A stretch of DNA of 64,000 nt from Bacteroidota bacterium (GTDB lineage: Bacteria > Bacteroidota > Bacteroidia > Cytophagales > Cyclobacteriaceae): assembly GCA_018267135.1 (NCBI GenBank), contig JAFDZA010000014.1, forward strand, positions 434,001-498,000. The letters run 5' to 3'. Numbering within the stretch: position 1 is the stretch's first letter; each line of letters starts with the position of its first letter. Below the pieces are notes generated by a model, which was not told where the DNA came from, made no database searches, and worked only from the letters and a program-made list of their open reading frames with translations. Positions 54,196-61,411 of the stretch are shown piece by piece. Made by a program: the position numbers and the translations under genes.

Positions 54196-55098
54196 TTAAG
54201 AAACTTTGTCGAAATCAAATTCTTTTAGAAATTTCTCCAACTCATCTATCGACTTAAACTCAAACGATCTTTTAGCTCCTAAGGTTGAGACAAGATCAAT
54301 TTTTACCATTTCAATATTACGGGTGTTCCGCTGAAGTTTAGGTTTCTGAAGCTTATACTCGTCTTCTCCTTTAACTGAAATTTTAAATTGAGTGGCCCGC
54401 ACATTTTTACAGTACGAGCATTGGTAATGTTTTAAGAGTTCTTTGGGTGAGCCGTCTTCATTCTTTTCGATGATTTCTTCCTTCCATACTTTCATGGTAA
54501 AGAAGCCGCAGTTATTGCATTGCAAAGCTACGAGGTGCCCGTCATATTTTTCTATTTGCAGGTCTTGTGTGGTTTCATCTATCCAAACATCGTAATCAAT
54601 CGAAAAAATATTTTCTTCAGCCTGCATTCCTTCATTGAGATGTACGTCTTCTTCATCTTCGCTCAGCAGTCTCATTTTTCTCCCATTCTTTGGGTTAATA
54701 CGTGGTGTATAACGCAGCTTACGCAGTTTATAATTCAACCGGGTGGGGTAGTAAAATTCCAGAATTAAGGCAGCCACATAAGCGATGAGGGTGGCGGCTG
54801 CAATTGAAAAAAACAGGCGAACAAAAAACCACAAGCCGATGGTGGTAAATTTATCCATGCCATACAGGTTTACAACGAAGGCGGCAGTCAGCCCAAAAAA
54901 GAAATACACCCGTTTAAACCAACGGATTTCATTTTTATTAATGTAATCATAAGCCTGTTTAGGTTCTTTAATGGTGGATACTCGTAATTTATAGAACAAG
55001 TAAATTATAATGGCGATGGTAGCGGACGAAATGGTGCCGATCATCATGTAATCGTTCCATGCAATTAAAAACGGAATGGGTACTGCCTTTTCTTCCAT
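54196..55098 (-). CDS. Membrane protein with cytoplasmic zinc-ribbon domain
   Basis: 300 residues. Three hydrophobic segments lie in the first half (about 12-34, 63-83 and 88-112). The soluble part holds two CxxC pairs (LQCNNCGF near 193 and YQCSYCKN near 226) that would form a zinc ribbon. The C-terminal 40 residues are acidic and helical (FKSIDELEKFLKEFDFDKV). I do not recognise the family. It ends 40 bases before the tail-specific protease gene in the same direction, so it may be co-transcribed with it. Confidence 0.72.
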   Translation of the reverse strand: MEEKAVPIPFLIAWNDYMMIGTISSATIAIIIYLFYKLRVSTIKEPKQAYDYINKNEIRWFKRVYFFFGLTAAFVVNLYGMDKFTTIGLWFFVRLFFSIAAATLIAYVAALILEFYYPTRLNYKLRKLRYTPRINPKNGRKMRLLSEDEEDVHLNEGMQAEENIFSIDYDVWIDETTQDLQIEKYDGHLVALQCNNCGFFTMKVWKEEIIEKNEDGSPKELLKHYQCSYCKNVRATQFKISVKGEDEYKLQKPKLQRNTRNIEMVKIDLVSTLGAKRSFEFKSIDELEKFLKEFDFDKVS

Positions 55099-55272
55099 AT
55101 CAATACTTTTTTTCCTAAAGGTAATTATAAATCAAACAAGCAAAATGTATCCACCTACAACGGCAAACTATACCAATACCGGCCAAAAAGCTTAGAATTT
55201 TTACAAAATTCAAATGTTTTTAAAATTTGTGCATTTTTTCACAAATAATATTTGTTTTAAGTAAAATATTGA

Positions 55273-55304
55273 CATATCATTGTGTATTAATACACAATGA
55301 TATG
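55273..55304. promoter_or_regulatory. Perfect 32-bp palindrome covering a start codon
   Basis: The half-site CATATCATTGTGTATT (55273-55288) is followed directly by its exact reverse complement (55289-55304), without spacer or mismatch. The last three bases are the ATG of the small gene at 55302. It would suit a dimeric repressor operator or, in RNA, a hairpin that hides the start codon. A weak TTTG-N21-TTTG promoter-like pair lies at about 55222-55250. Confidence 0.75.
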
Positions 55305-55550
55305 AGCACATTTGAGAAAAGAAAAATTGAAATGGATTTGATGAATTTCACCAGGAGAAATTTTGAGAGCCCAAGTAATTGTAGAAACATTGATCAGATC
55401 AGATTCTACATCAATGAGTTATACCTGAAAATTAAAGAGTATGAAACACGTTTTGATTATGTGCCTATGCAGGCCTATAGCCTGTTGGCTCAGTATAACA
55501 GGGAACATAACCGAATCATTTCTGTGCGGTTTTCTGAAAGTTATTCATGA
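55302..55550 (+). CDS. Small unknown protein, first of a coupled pair
   Basis: 82 residues from the ATG at 55302 (MSTFEKRKIEMDLMNFTRRNFE). A TTG at 55227 would give a hydrophobic, unlikely extension encoded across the palindrome. The protein is charged and mostly helical, with many Tyr, Arg and Asn residues. No helix-turn-helix or other family was recognised. Its TGA overlaps the ATG of the next gene (ATGA), so the two are translationally coupled. The palindrome at its start suggests tight control. Confidence 0.6.
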   Translation: MSTFEKRKIEMDLMNFTRRNFESPSNCRNIDQIRFYINELYLKIKEYETRFDYVPMQAYSLLAQYNREHNRIISVRFSESYS

Positions 55551-55774
55551 AGTATATCCCCTCCCCCATTCCGATTAAGTACGATTTTATCTACTGCGCC
55601 ACGGCTAATAAGTCGGGGCGCATGCAGTATCACCGTATAAAACCGGGGGTAAGTAAACTTAGAATAAGCCGAAGCGATTTTATAAAGGCTTACAACGATA
55701 GCCCTATTATTGCTCTAAACCCGTTGCAAATACGCGGGCAAGAAGCCGTATTTCAATTTGAATTTTACGTATGA
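55547..55774 (+). CDS. Small unknown protein, second of a coupled pair
   Basis: 75 residues, basic, starting MKYIPSPIPIKYDFIYCATA. It contains Lys/Arg-rich parts (RMQYHRIKPGVSKLRISRSDFIKAYN) and a beta-like C-terminus (EAVFQFEFYV). No family was recognised. It starts within the stop of the preceding gene, and its 3' end overlaps the convergent pyrophosphohydrolase gene by 10 bases. It may bind nucleic acid, judging only from charge. Confidence 0.58.
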   Translation: MKYIPSPIPIKYDFIYCATANKSGRMQYHRIKPGVSKLRISRSDFIKAYNDSPIIALNPLQIRGQEAVFQFEFYV

Positions 55775-56241
55775 TCGGCCATTATTTTTTTCAGATTGGC
55801 GGGCGAATAGTTTACCGATTTTATGGTTTTGTTATCCGATTTTCTATACACCAGCCAGCGGCCGCCAATTTCGCGGTAGTAGCACTCCGTACCGTCCTTG
55901 GCTTTATAGAAAGCTACCGTTTCAGCCGCTTCCTGTTCTGACAGGCAAGCTTTGCTCATATTAGAGCGCTGTACCTCTTCAAACAAACGACTAAATTTAT
56001 CGGCCAGGCCAAATTCAAGAATAGCCCCTGACAGCACATACTGAATATCGCAGAGGGCATCGGCAATTTCAACAATATCTTTATCGGATATAGCATTTTC
56101 CAACTCTTTTAGTTCTTCAGCTATCAACGATACACGGAGTTTACATCGATCGTCCGAAGGAATCTGCGGATTGGGCAGAATAGGGTGTTTAAAAGTATTG
56201 TGAAATTCGGCTACCAACTTAAGTGTATCGGGTTGTTTCAT
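55765..56241 (-). CDS. MazG-like NTP pyrophosphohydrolase family protein
   Basis: 158 residues. The all-alpha NTP pyrophosphatase metal motif is clear: EELKELENAI, then EIADALCDIQYVLSG (ExxE...ExxD). N-terminal KLVAEFHNTFKHPI is also typical of this phage-and-bacterial MazG-like/Cof-type family. A short C-terminal beta region (DGTECYYREIGGRWLVYR) is added. It probably hydrolyses non-canonical or dNTPs to monophosphate and PPi. It is a single gene, convergent with the small gene pair. Confidence 0.83.
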   Translation of the reverse strand: MKQPDTLKLVAEFHNTFKHPILPNPQIPSDDRCKLRVSLIAEELKELENAISDKDIVEIADALCDIQYVLSGAILEFGLADKFSRLFEEVQRSNMSKACLSEQEAAETVAFYKAKDGTECYYREIGGRWLVYRKSDNKTIKSVNYSPANLKKIMADHT

Positions 56242-56346
56242 AATAGTGGATGTTTATCTAAAAAAATATTTGATATTTTATTGTACATTACTAATAATAA
56301 CTAATTGATTATTAGGTATTTATTAAAGTTTATTTACACATTACAA

Positions 56347-58149
56347 TTATCGGCCTTCAAAAGAAAAAGAATATCCAAAATTCAAACCAAATCTAAGTGT
56401 ATGAGAAAAAGGATTTGTGCTTACCGAATTAAACATAGATTGGAACGGCTGATCGATCGATACATTCCGATAGCCAATTCCATACCCAATAAAAGAATCA
56501 ATAGTAAACCCATTCTTATCTATTTTTTCCATTAAGCGCATTCCAATTAAGAGGGCATACTCTACCCGTTGCTCGGGTGCACTAATCGTAATCTGTATAG
56601 GCTGTTGAGGCGGCTCTATGTTATAATTATGTACAATATTAGTAAACCTGATTTCGTGCGCCAGATACCACATTCCATATTTAATTGGGTTATAAAATTT
56701 TTGTCTTAGCGAAATTGCATAACCTCGATTAAAAAGCTTTCCGGCCGGCACTTGCGAATCACTTATAAAGAATGGATCTCGTAAGCCTTCAAACCCAAAC
56801 TCATGTCCTAATCGCGCCTCATTATAGAACTCAATTCCAAGCGGAAAACTACCTAAAAAAGCAAAGGCCGGATTGCCCTGTAAAATTACGCTGTGGTATT
56901 CCGGGTATCGGGGGGAAAAATAATCAAACCTTCTTTTAGGTTGATTTTTTTTTATGATAGGCGGAGGAGTTTTTGATCGCTCCACCAAAGAATTAATGGC
57001 ATTAGCCAGTTCCTTATCTTCATAGAAAGGCTTGTAGTAACCCGATAGTTTGCCGTCTTGTTCGTAGAGTTCCCATGTGCCTACCCGAAGATCATCTTCT
57101 ATTCGTCCTTTAGTTTGAAGGTTCCCGGTAGGGTAATACCCAAAGTAGGTTCCCTTCCCATTTTCAAAATCGCACTCGCCCTCCGATTTTCCGTCCTCAT
57201 AAAAATATTGCCATTTGCCTTGATTTTTTCCATTCAGCACTTGGCCTTTTGCCTTTAATTTTCCACTGCCATAATATTCGCGGTACTCGCCTGATCCATT
57301 TACGTATGTAATCTCGCTTTTAAGTGTTCCGTTTTTATGACTGGAGCTCCAATAGCCATTTCGTTTCCCATTAACAAAATTTCCTTTTGAACTGACTTTA
57401 CCATCTTCGTAATAATAAACCCATGTTCCTACCGGCTCATCGTTTTCATATCTTCCTTCCGATGATATTTTACCTGATAAAAAATAAAATTTCCAGAGGC
57501 CGTTTTTTTTTCCATTGATATAATCTCCTTCACTATCAAGCGATCCGCTTTCTGAATACGTTCTCCATTGCCCCGCATTGCGCGCACCTACTTTAGGGCC
57601 TTCGGCTAATTTTTTTCCTGAATGATAATACTCTGTGTACCGGCCATGGTCTTCATTATATTCTATTTCTCCGCGTTTTACACCATCTTCAAAATATGTA
57701 ATCCATTGCCCTGAGCGTTTATCATTTTTATATTCGCCTACTTCTTTTAGTTCGCCACTTTCGTAATAGATTTTCCAAATCCCTTCTTTATTTCTATCGT
57801 TAATGGTACCCTCCATACTTTTTTGGCCGTTTTCATAAAAATATTCCCACAATCCGTAGTTTGAGTTTTGACGTAAAATGCCCCGCATGCGTAAGTTTCC
57901 GGTTTCATAATAAAACTCCCATACGCCCGTGGTTTCATTATTTGAAAACTGACCTTTCGATTCGATGTTTCCATTCAGGTAATACGAGATATAACGCCCT
58001 TGAAGAATATTAGAAACGGTATCTTTTACCTGATAAACCTCTTTTATATTTTTATTTTCTCTGTCGTGATAATTTTTTTTTGTGAAGAGCTGTGCCATAG
58101 CCCAACCCGGCACCAATGTGAACATGAATATAATAATGAAGCACTTCAT
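56347..58149 (-). CDS. MORN/YwqK-type repeat protein with C-terminal beta domain
   Basis: 600 residues from the ATG at 58149 (signal peptide MKCFIIIFMFTLVPGWAMAQ). An in-frame ATG at 58191 would precede the signal. About 15 repeats of roughly 23 residues fill residues 35-385, each like G.W..YY.nG.l...G.y.nGk (for example YYETGNLRMRG, YFEDGVKRGEI, YYEDGKVSSKG). A Pro/Lys linker follows, and the last 170 residues look like an outer-membrane beta-barrel half (FAFLGSFPLGIEFYNEARLG, LRFGLNFGYSF). The repeats match the MORN_2/YwqK family, which is annotated in databases as antitoxin; that name should not be taken as function here. Confidence 0.8.
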   Translation of the reverse strand: MKCFIIIFMFTLVPGWAMAQLFTKKNYHDRENKNIKEVYQVKDTVSNILQGRYISYYLNGNIESKGQFSNNETTGVWEFYYETGNLRMRGILRQNSNYGLWEYFYENGQKSMEGTINDRNKEGIWKIYYESGELKEVGEYKNDKRSGQWITYFEDGVKRGEIEYNEDHGRYTEYYHSGKKLAEGPKVGARNAGQWRTYSESGSLDSEGDYINGKKNGLWKFYFLSGKISSEGRYENDEPVGTWVYYYEDGKVSSKGNFVNGKRNGYWSSSHKNGTLKSEITYVNGSGEYREYYGSGKLKAKGQVLNGKNQGKWQYFYEDGKSEGECDFENGKGTYFGYYPTGNLQTKGRIEDDLRVGTWELYEQDGKLSGYYKPFYEDKELANAINSLVERSKTPPPIIKKNQPKRRFDYFSPRYPEYHSVILQGNPAFAFLGSFPLGIEFYNEARLGHEFGFEGLRDPFFISDSQVPAGKLFNRGYAISLRQKFYNPIKYGMWYLAHEIRFTNIVHNYNIEPPQQPIQITISAPEQRVEYALLIGMRLMEKIDKNGFTIDSFIGYGIGYRNVSIDQPFQSMFNSVSTNPFSHTLRFGLNFGYSFSFEGR

Positions 58150-58208
58150 GAGGCGTTTGCCGGGATCAAATTTAATGAGAATAAAACCCAATTGATGTCA
58201 TCCCTCTT

Positions 58209-58907
58209 TTAGTCGAACAAAGTCAGATTACCAAACTGATCAGCCGGCTGCGTAGGTAAAATAAGCGAGGGCCGATCAAACAATGGATCATTAAGCTGAT
58301 GCGAAACGGAGTACCCTTTTAAATTTACAATAGCTGGTTGTTTAAGCAATTTCAATAATTCATCTTCAGAAGATGCCTGCGATAACCAAACCATCTCTTC
58401 CTTTTTTCTAAAAAGAACAGGCATACGATTGGTAACTCCCCCTATTGATGAAGTAGCCTCAACCGTAATGATCATAAACGTATGAATATTGTTTCCCTCT
58501 GTATCTTCATATTCTTCCCAAAATGCAGGCATAGAAAAAAGTTCATTTTCCTCACCACAGAATCGCCAGGGGATTATTGTTTTTTTTCCTACTTTTTTTC
58601 CTGCATAAAATCCATCTAACGGAATGAGACAGCGATTGTGCTTTATATATTTTCTAAGAATTGATCTTTCTTCTATCCATTCTCGCCTGACATTAATAAT
58701 TTTTTCGGCCACCGGTTTGTTTTTAGATAACGCTGGCGGCTGGCCCCAATAAAAGAATGAAAATCCCCGGTAATCTGTTGCCGTCAGTAATGGAACTAAC
58801 TGGGCAGGGGCCACATTATAGCGGGCATGAAAAGCCCGGGGTTCTTCTACCTCAAACCGGGAAGCCAGTTGCGATGCGGTCGTGGCTATAGAAAAGCGTT
58901 CAATCAT
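58209..58907 (-). CDS. SRAP (YedK/HMCES-like) family protein with degenerate active site
   Basis: 232 residues with the SRAP fold: RYNVAPAQLVPLL, SFFYWGQPP, IINVRREWI, RCLIPLDGFY, FTFMI-like strands and NRMPVLF. In SRAP proteins Cys2 forms a thiazolidine link with abasic DNA, helped by Asn, Glu and His. Here residue 2 is Ile (MIERFS), the Glu of GFYEW is Ala102 (GFYAGK) and the His of HDRMP is Thr159 (VTNRMP). Only the Asn of NVRRE remains. Cross-linking to abasic sites is therefore unlikely by the known mechanism. It lies 1 base after the hydrolase gene in the same direction. Confidence 0.85.
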   Translation of the reverse strand: MIERFSIATTASQLASRFEVEEPRAFHARYNVAPAQLVPLLTATDYRGFSFFYWGQPPALSKNKPVAEKIINVRREWIEERSILRKYIKHNRCLIPLDGFYAGKKVGKKTIIPWRFCGEENELFSMPAFWEEYEDTEGNNIHTFMIITVEATSSIGGVTNRMPVLFRKKEEMVWLSQASSEDELLKLLKQPAIVNLKGYSVSHQLNDPLFDRPSLILPTQPADQFGNLTLFD

Positions 58908-58908
58908 T

Positions 58909-59835
58909 TTATCTTTTCAATATAAAATCAAGAGCTCGTTGCTCGCTCCAATATACCCCATTTTGACCAAACGTAGAGAACCCAACATGCCCGCCATAAT
59001 TAGGATATTCTATTTGCAAAAAGGTACTTAAACTATTTTGGGGAAAACATTCTTTACTTAAAAACGTATCATTTTTAGCATTTACGATTAACGTAGGGGT
59101 TTGTATTTTTTTTAAATAATGAAGCGCGCTACACTGGGTATAGTAATCTAAAGCATTTTTATATCCGTGTAAAGGAGCCGTGTAGTGGTCATCGAATTCG
59201 TATAAACTATTTACCATTTTAATTTTTGAAATATCTATTCCCCCCATACGTTTAGATTTTTCTACAACTTTATTTTTCAAACTCTTAAGAAAACGATGCT
59301 CGTAAATTGTATTACCAGGTTTGGAAATTTGAAGGCAACTAGTGTGCAACTCCAGAGGGACGGAAAAGGTAACAGCCGCTATCAGCCTGGCATCAACCAG
59401 TCGCTCGCCTAAATATTTTAGTGTCAGGTTCCCACCTAAACTGAAACCGACCAAATATATTTCACTATATCCATTTTTTAGACCATGTACAATTACTTCA
59501 TGTAGATCGTCTGTAGCCCCGCTGTGGTAAAAACGCAAGGCCCGGTTGATCTCTCCGCTACATCCCCTATAGTTCCACGCCAAAATATCGAAACCACTTT
59601 GAAAAAAAAGGCGGGCCATTCCCTTTACATAAGCCCGGTGTGTATTGCCTTCAAGGCCATGCGAAATAACAACTAGTTTTTTAGAGTTCGCCTGCAGCCA
59701 ATCTAAATCAAGAAAATCAGAATCGCTGGTATTAATCCGTTCGCGTTTATAAACAGGGATATTTACTTTCCGAAACAAAGCAGGGAAAATTGTTTCTAAA
59801 TGCCGGTTAAACAAAAACGGAGGGCGGGAATACAC
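58909..59835 (-). CDS. YheT-like alpha/beta hydrolase
   Basis: 308 residues of the YheT/ABHD1-3 group. Start motif LETIFPALFRKV, oxyanion loop HGLEGNTHRAYV, nucleophile Ser in GFSLGGNLTLKYLG, Asp in NAKNDTFLS and His in NYGGHVGF, so the catalytic triad is intact. Members are esterases or lipases of unclear substrate. It ends 1 base before the SRAP-family gene, suggesting one transcript. Confidence 0.9.
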   Translation of the reverse strand: MYSRPPFLFNRHLETIFPALFRKVNIPVYKRERINTSDSDFLDLDWLQANSKKLVVISHGLEGNTHRAYVKGMARLFFQSGFDILAWNYRGCSGEINRALRFYHSGATDDLHEVIVHGLKNGYSEIYLVGFSLGGNLTLKYLGERLVDARLIAAVTFSVPLELHTSCLQISKPGNTIYEHRFLKSLKNKVVEKSKRMGGIDISKIKMVNSLYEFDDHYTAPLHGYKNALDYYTQCSALHYLKKIQTPTLIVNAKNDTFLSKECFPQNSLSTFLQIEYPNYGGHVGFSTFGQNGVYWSEQRALDFILKR

Positions 59836-59886
59836 CGTTTACTTTAAAATAATATTTATAATAATGATAACACAACCATTAGCTGA

Positions 59887-61260
59887 CTACCAACTCATTC
59901 TCTTTCGCAATGATTTAATATGCGCCAAGTGGTGTTCACCATGCCAGGCATAGTTGGCCGTCATCTGATCGAGACGAATGTGTTTACCGGAATCGGGGTG
60001 TATGTATTCTTTCTTCATCTGCTCGGGCAACAGTTGTTTAAGCAACCCAACCCATTTTTGATGAAGCGACTTAACTAAAGCTAACGGATATTCTACCCCC
60101 AATCGGGTATCGGGTGTTTTGGCCCATTCGGTTTGATTGTATGCTTTTATGGTAGGCGTTTCTTCTGTTAGTGCCCATTTCATGCGAATGTAGGCATTCA
60201 AGTGGCTGTCAGAAAGATGGTGAACTAATTGGCGCACCGTCCAGCCTCCTTCACGATACGGAGTGTCGAGTTGCGTATCCGATAAATCGGCCACCGTTTT
60301 TTGTAATTGATACGGAAATAAATCAATCTGCTCAATGTATTGTTGTAGTTCTTTAAAAGTATAACTCTCTTTAGAAATAAATTTTCCAATCGGGTATTTA
60401 GGGTCATCGCTATACTGTACTTCTTCGCCCTTCTTAGAAAGCAAAGCAGCTTCGGCTTCCAGTTCACTAAACGGTTTATTCAGTTTTACCGGATTGGCCT
60501 TGCGTTTAGAAACGACACGTATATTAAAAAACTCGATGAGTAGTGAAAAGGCTACTGCAAAATAAATATACCCTTTGGGCACGGCTACCCCCAGCGATTC
60601 TAAGAAGAGCATAAACCCGATCAAAATAAGAAAACCGAGTGCGAGCACTTCCATAGACGGATGTCGTTGAATAAACCGGCTGATGGTACCGGAGAAAAAC
60701 ATCATCACGCCAATGGATACGATTACAGCCAAGATCATGATGATTACCTTATCACGATCTACAATCCCTACGGCTGTTAAAATCGAATCGAATGAAAAAA
60801 TAATATCGAGTAAAATGATTTGAACGATTGTACCCGCCATGGTTGGCACGGATGATTTTTTTCCTTCTTTTTCTATTCCATCGCCTTCCATTTCATGGTT
60901 GATCTCCATGGTGCTTTTGGCGATCAGGAACAGCCCGCCAAATCCAAGAATTAAATCGCGTCCGCTAAACATGTGGTCGGCATGAAAACCTAATGAGGTA
61001 ATCAAAAAGTCGGGTACAATATCTTTTACAGAAAATAACGGCTCTTTAAAACCGATAATCCAGGTAATGCCCAATAAAAAACCGATGCGTACAAACATGG
61101 CCAAAAATAAGCCGGTGTTGCGCGCGCGTTGGCGTTGTTCTTCGGGCAACTTATTAGAAACAATCGAAATGAAAATGATGTTATCAATACCCAGTACGAT
61201 TTCCAAAAAACAAAGAGTAAGTAAGGCAAGCCAAGTATCTGCTTTTAGAAATAGTTCCAT
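59887..61260 (-). CDS. TerC-family membrane protein fused to a YfiT/DinB-type domain
   Basis: 457 residues in one open frame. Residues 1-260 form a TerC-family domain with about seven transmembrane segments and the acidic metal-site strings EIVLGIDNIIFIS and DIIFSFDSILTAVG. After a linker (about 262-290), the rest is a DinB/YfiT metal-dependent domain: YPIGKF, LSDTQLDTPYREGGWTVRQLVHHLSDSH and WHGEHHLAHI, with all three His ligands of the YfiT/bacillithiol-transferase type. Each part is normally a separate protein. TerC proteins export manganese or help metalate secreted enzymes; the fused domain may be a thiol transferase or hydrolase. The combined role is unknown. Confidence 0.88.
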   Translation of the reverse strand: MELFLKADTWLALLTLCFLEIVLGIDNIIFISIVSNKLPEEQRQRARNTGLFLAMFVRIGFLLGITWIIGFKEPLFSVKDIVPDFLITSLGFHADHMFSGRDLILGFGGLFLIAKSTMEINHEMEGDGIEKEGKKSSVPTMAGTIVQIILLDIIFSFDSILTAVGIVDRDKVIIMILAVIVSIGVMMFFSGTISRFIQRHPSMEVLALGFLILIGFMLFLESLGVAVPKGYIYFAVAFSLLIEFFNIRVVSKRKANPVKLNKPFSELEAEAALLSKKGEEVQYSDDPKYPIGKFISKESYTFKELQQYIEQIDLFPYQLQKTVADLSDTQLDTPYREGGWTVRQLVHHLSDSHLNAYIRMKWALTEETPTIKAYNQTEWAKTPDTRLGVEYPLALVKSLHQKWVGLLKQLLPEQMKKEYIHPDSGKHIRLDQMTANYAWHGEHHLAHIKSLRKRMSW

Positions 61261-61340
61261 AGAATGGGGCCTGAGTTGGTTAGGTTTTTAGTGCAGAAAA
61301 TTAAGTAAGGTTTTATCATTTAAAAAACTTTTTAGAGAAA

Positions 61341-61375
61341 AGAAAAAGGCTTTTTGTCTGAAAAAGCCTTTTTCT
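61341..61375 (-). terminator. Intrinsic terminator of the T9SS surface-protein gene
   Basis: AGAAAAAGGCTTTTT (61341-61355), loop GTCTG, AAAAAGCCTTTTTCT (61361-61375), a 15-bp perfect stem. It lies 37 bases after the stop at 61412 on the minus strand and is rich in T on both sides. Confidence 0.85.
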
Positions 61376-61411
61376 TGAAATGTGTTATTTAAAAAACGAT
61401 GTATGTTTTAA

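Noticed and set aside
57000..58050. Regular repeats that might suggest a CRISPR array
   Set aside because: The periodicity is at protein level (MORN/YwqK repeats of about 23 residues) in one open frame; the DNA repeats are diverged and have no unique spacers.
56347..58149. Toxin-antitoxin system based on the usual name of YwqK-repeat proteins
   Set aside because: The protein is secreted, very long, carries a barrel-like C-terminus and has no toxin gene beside it.
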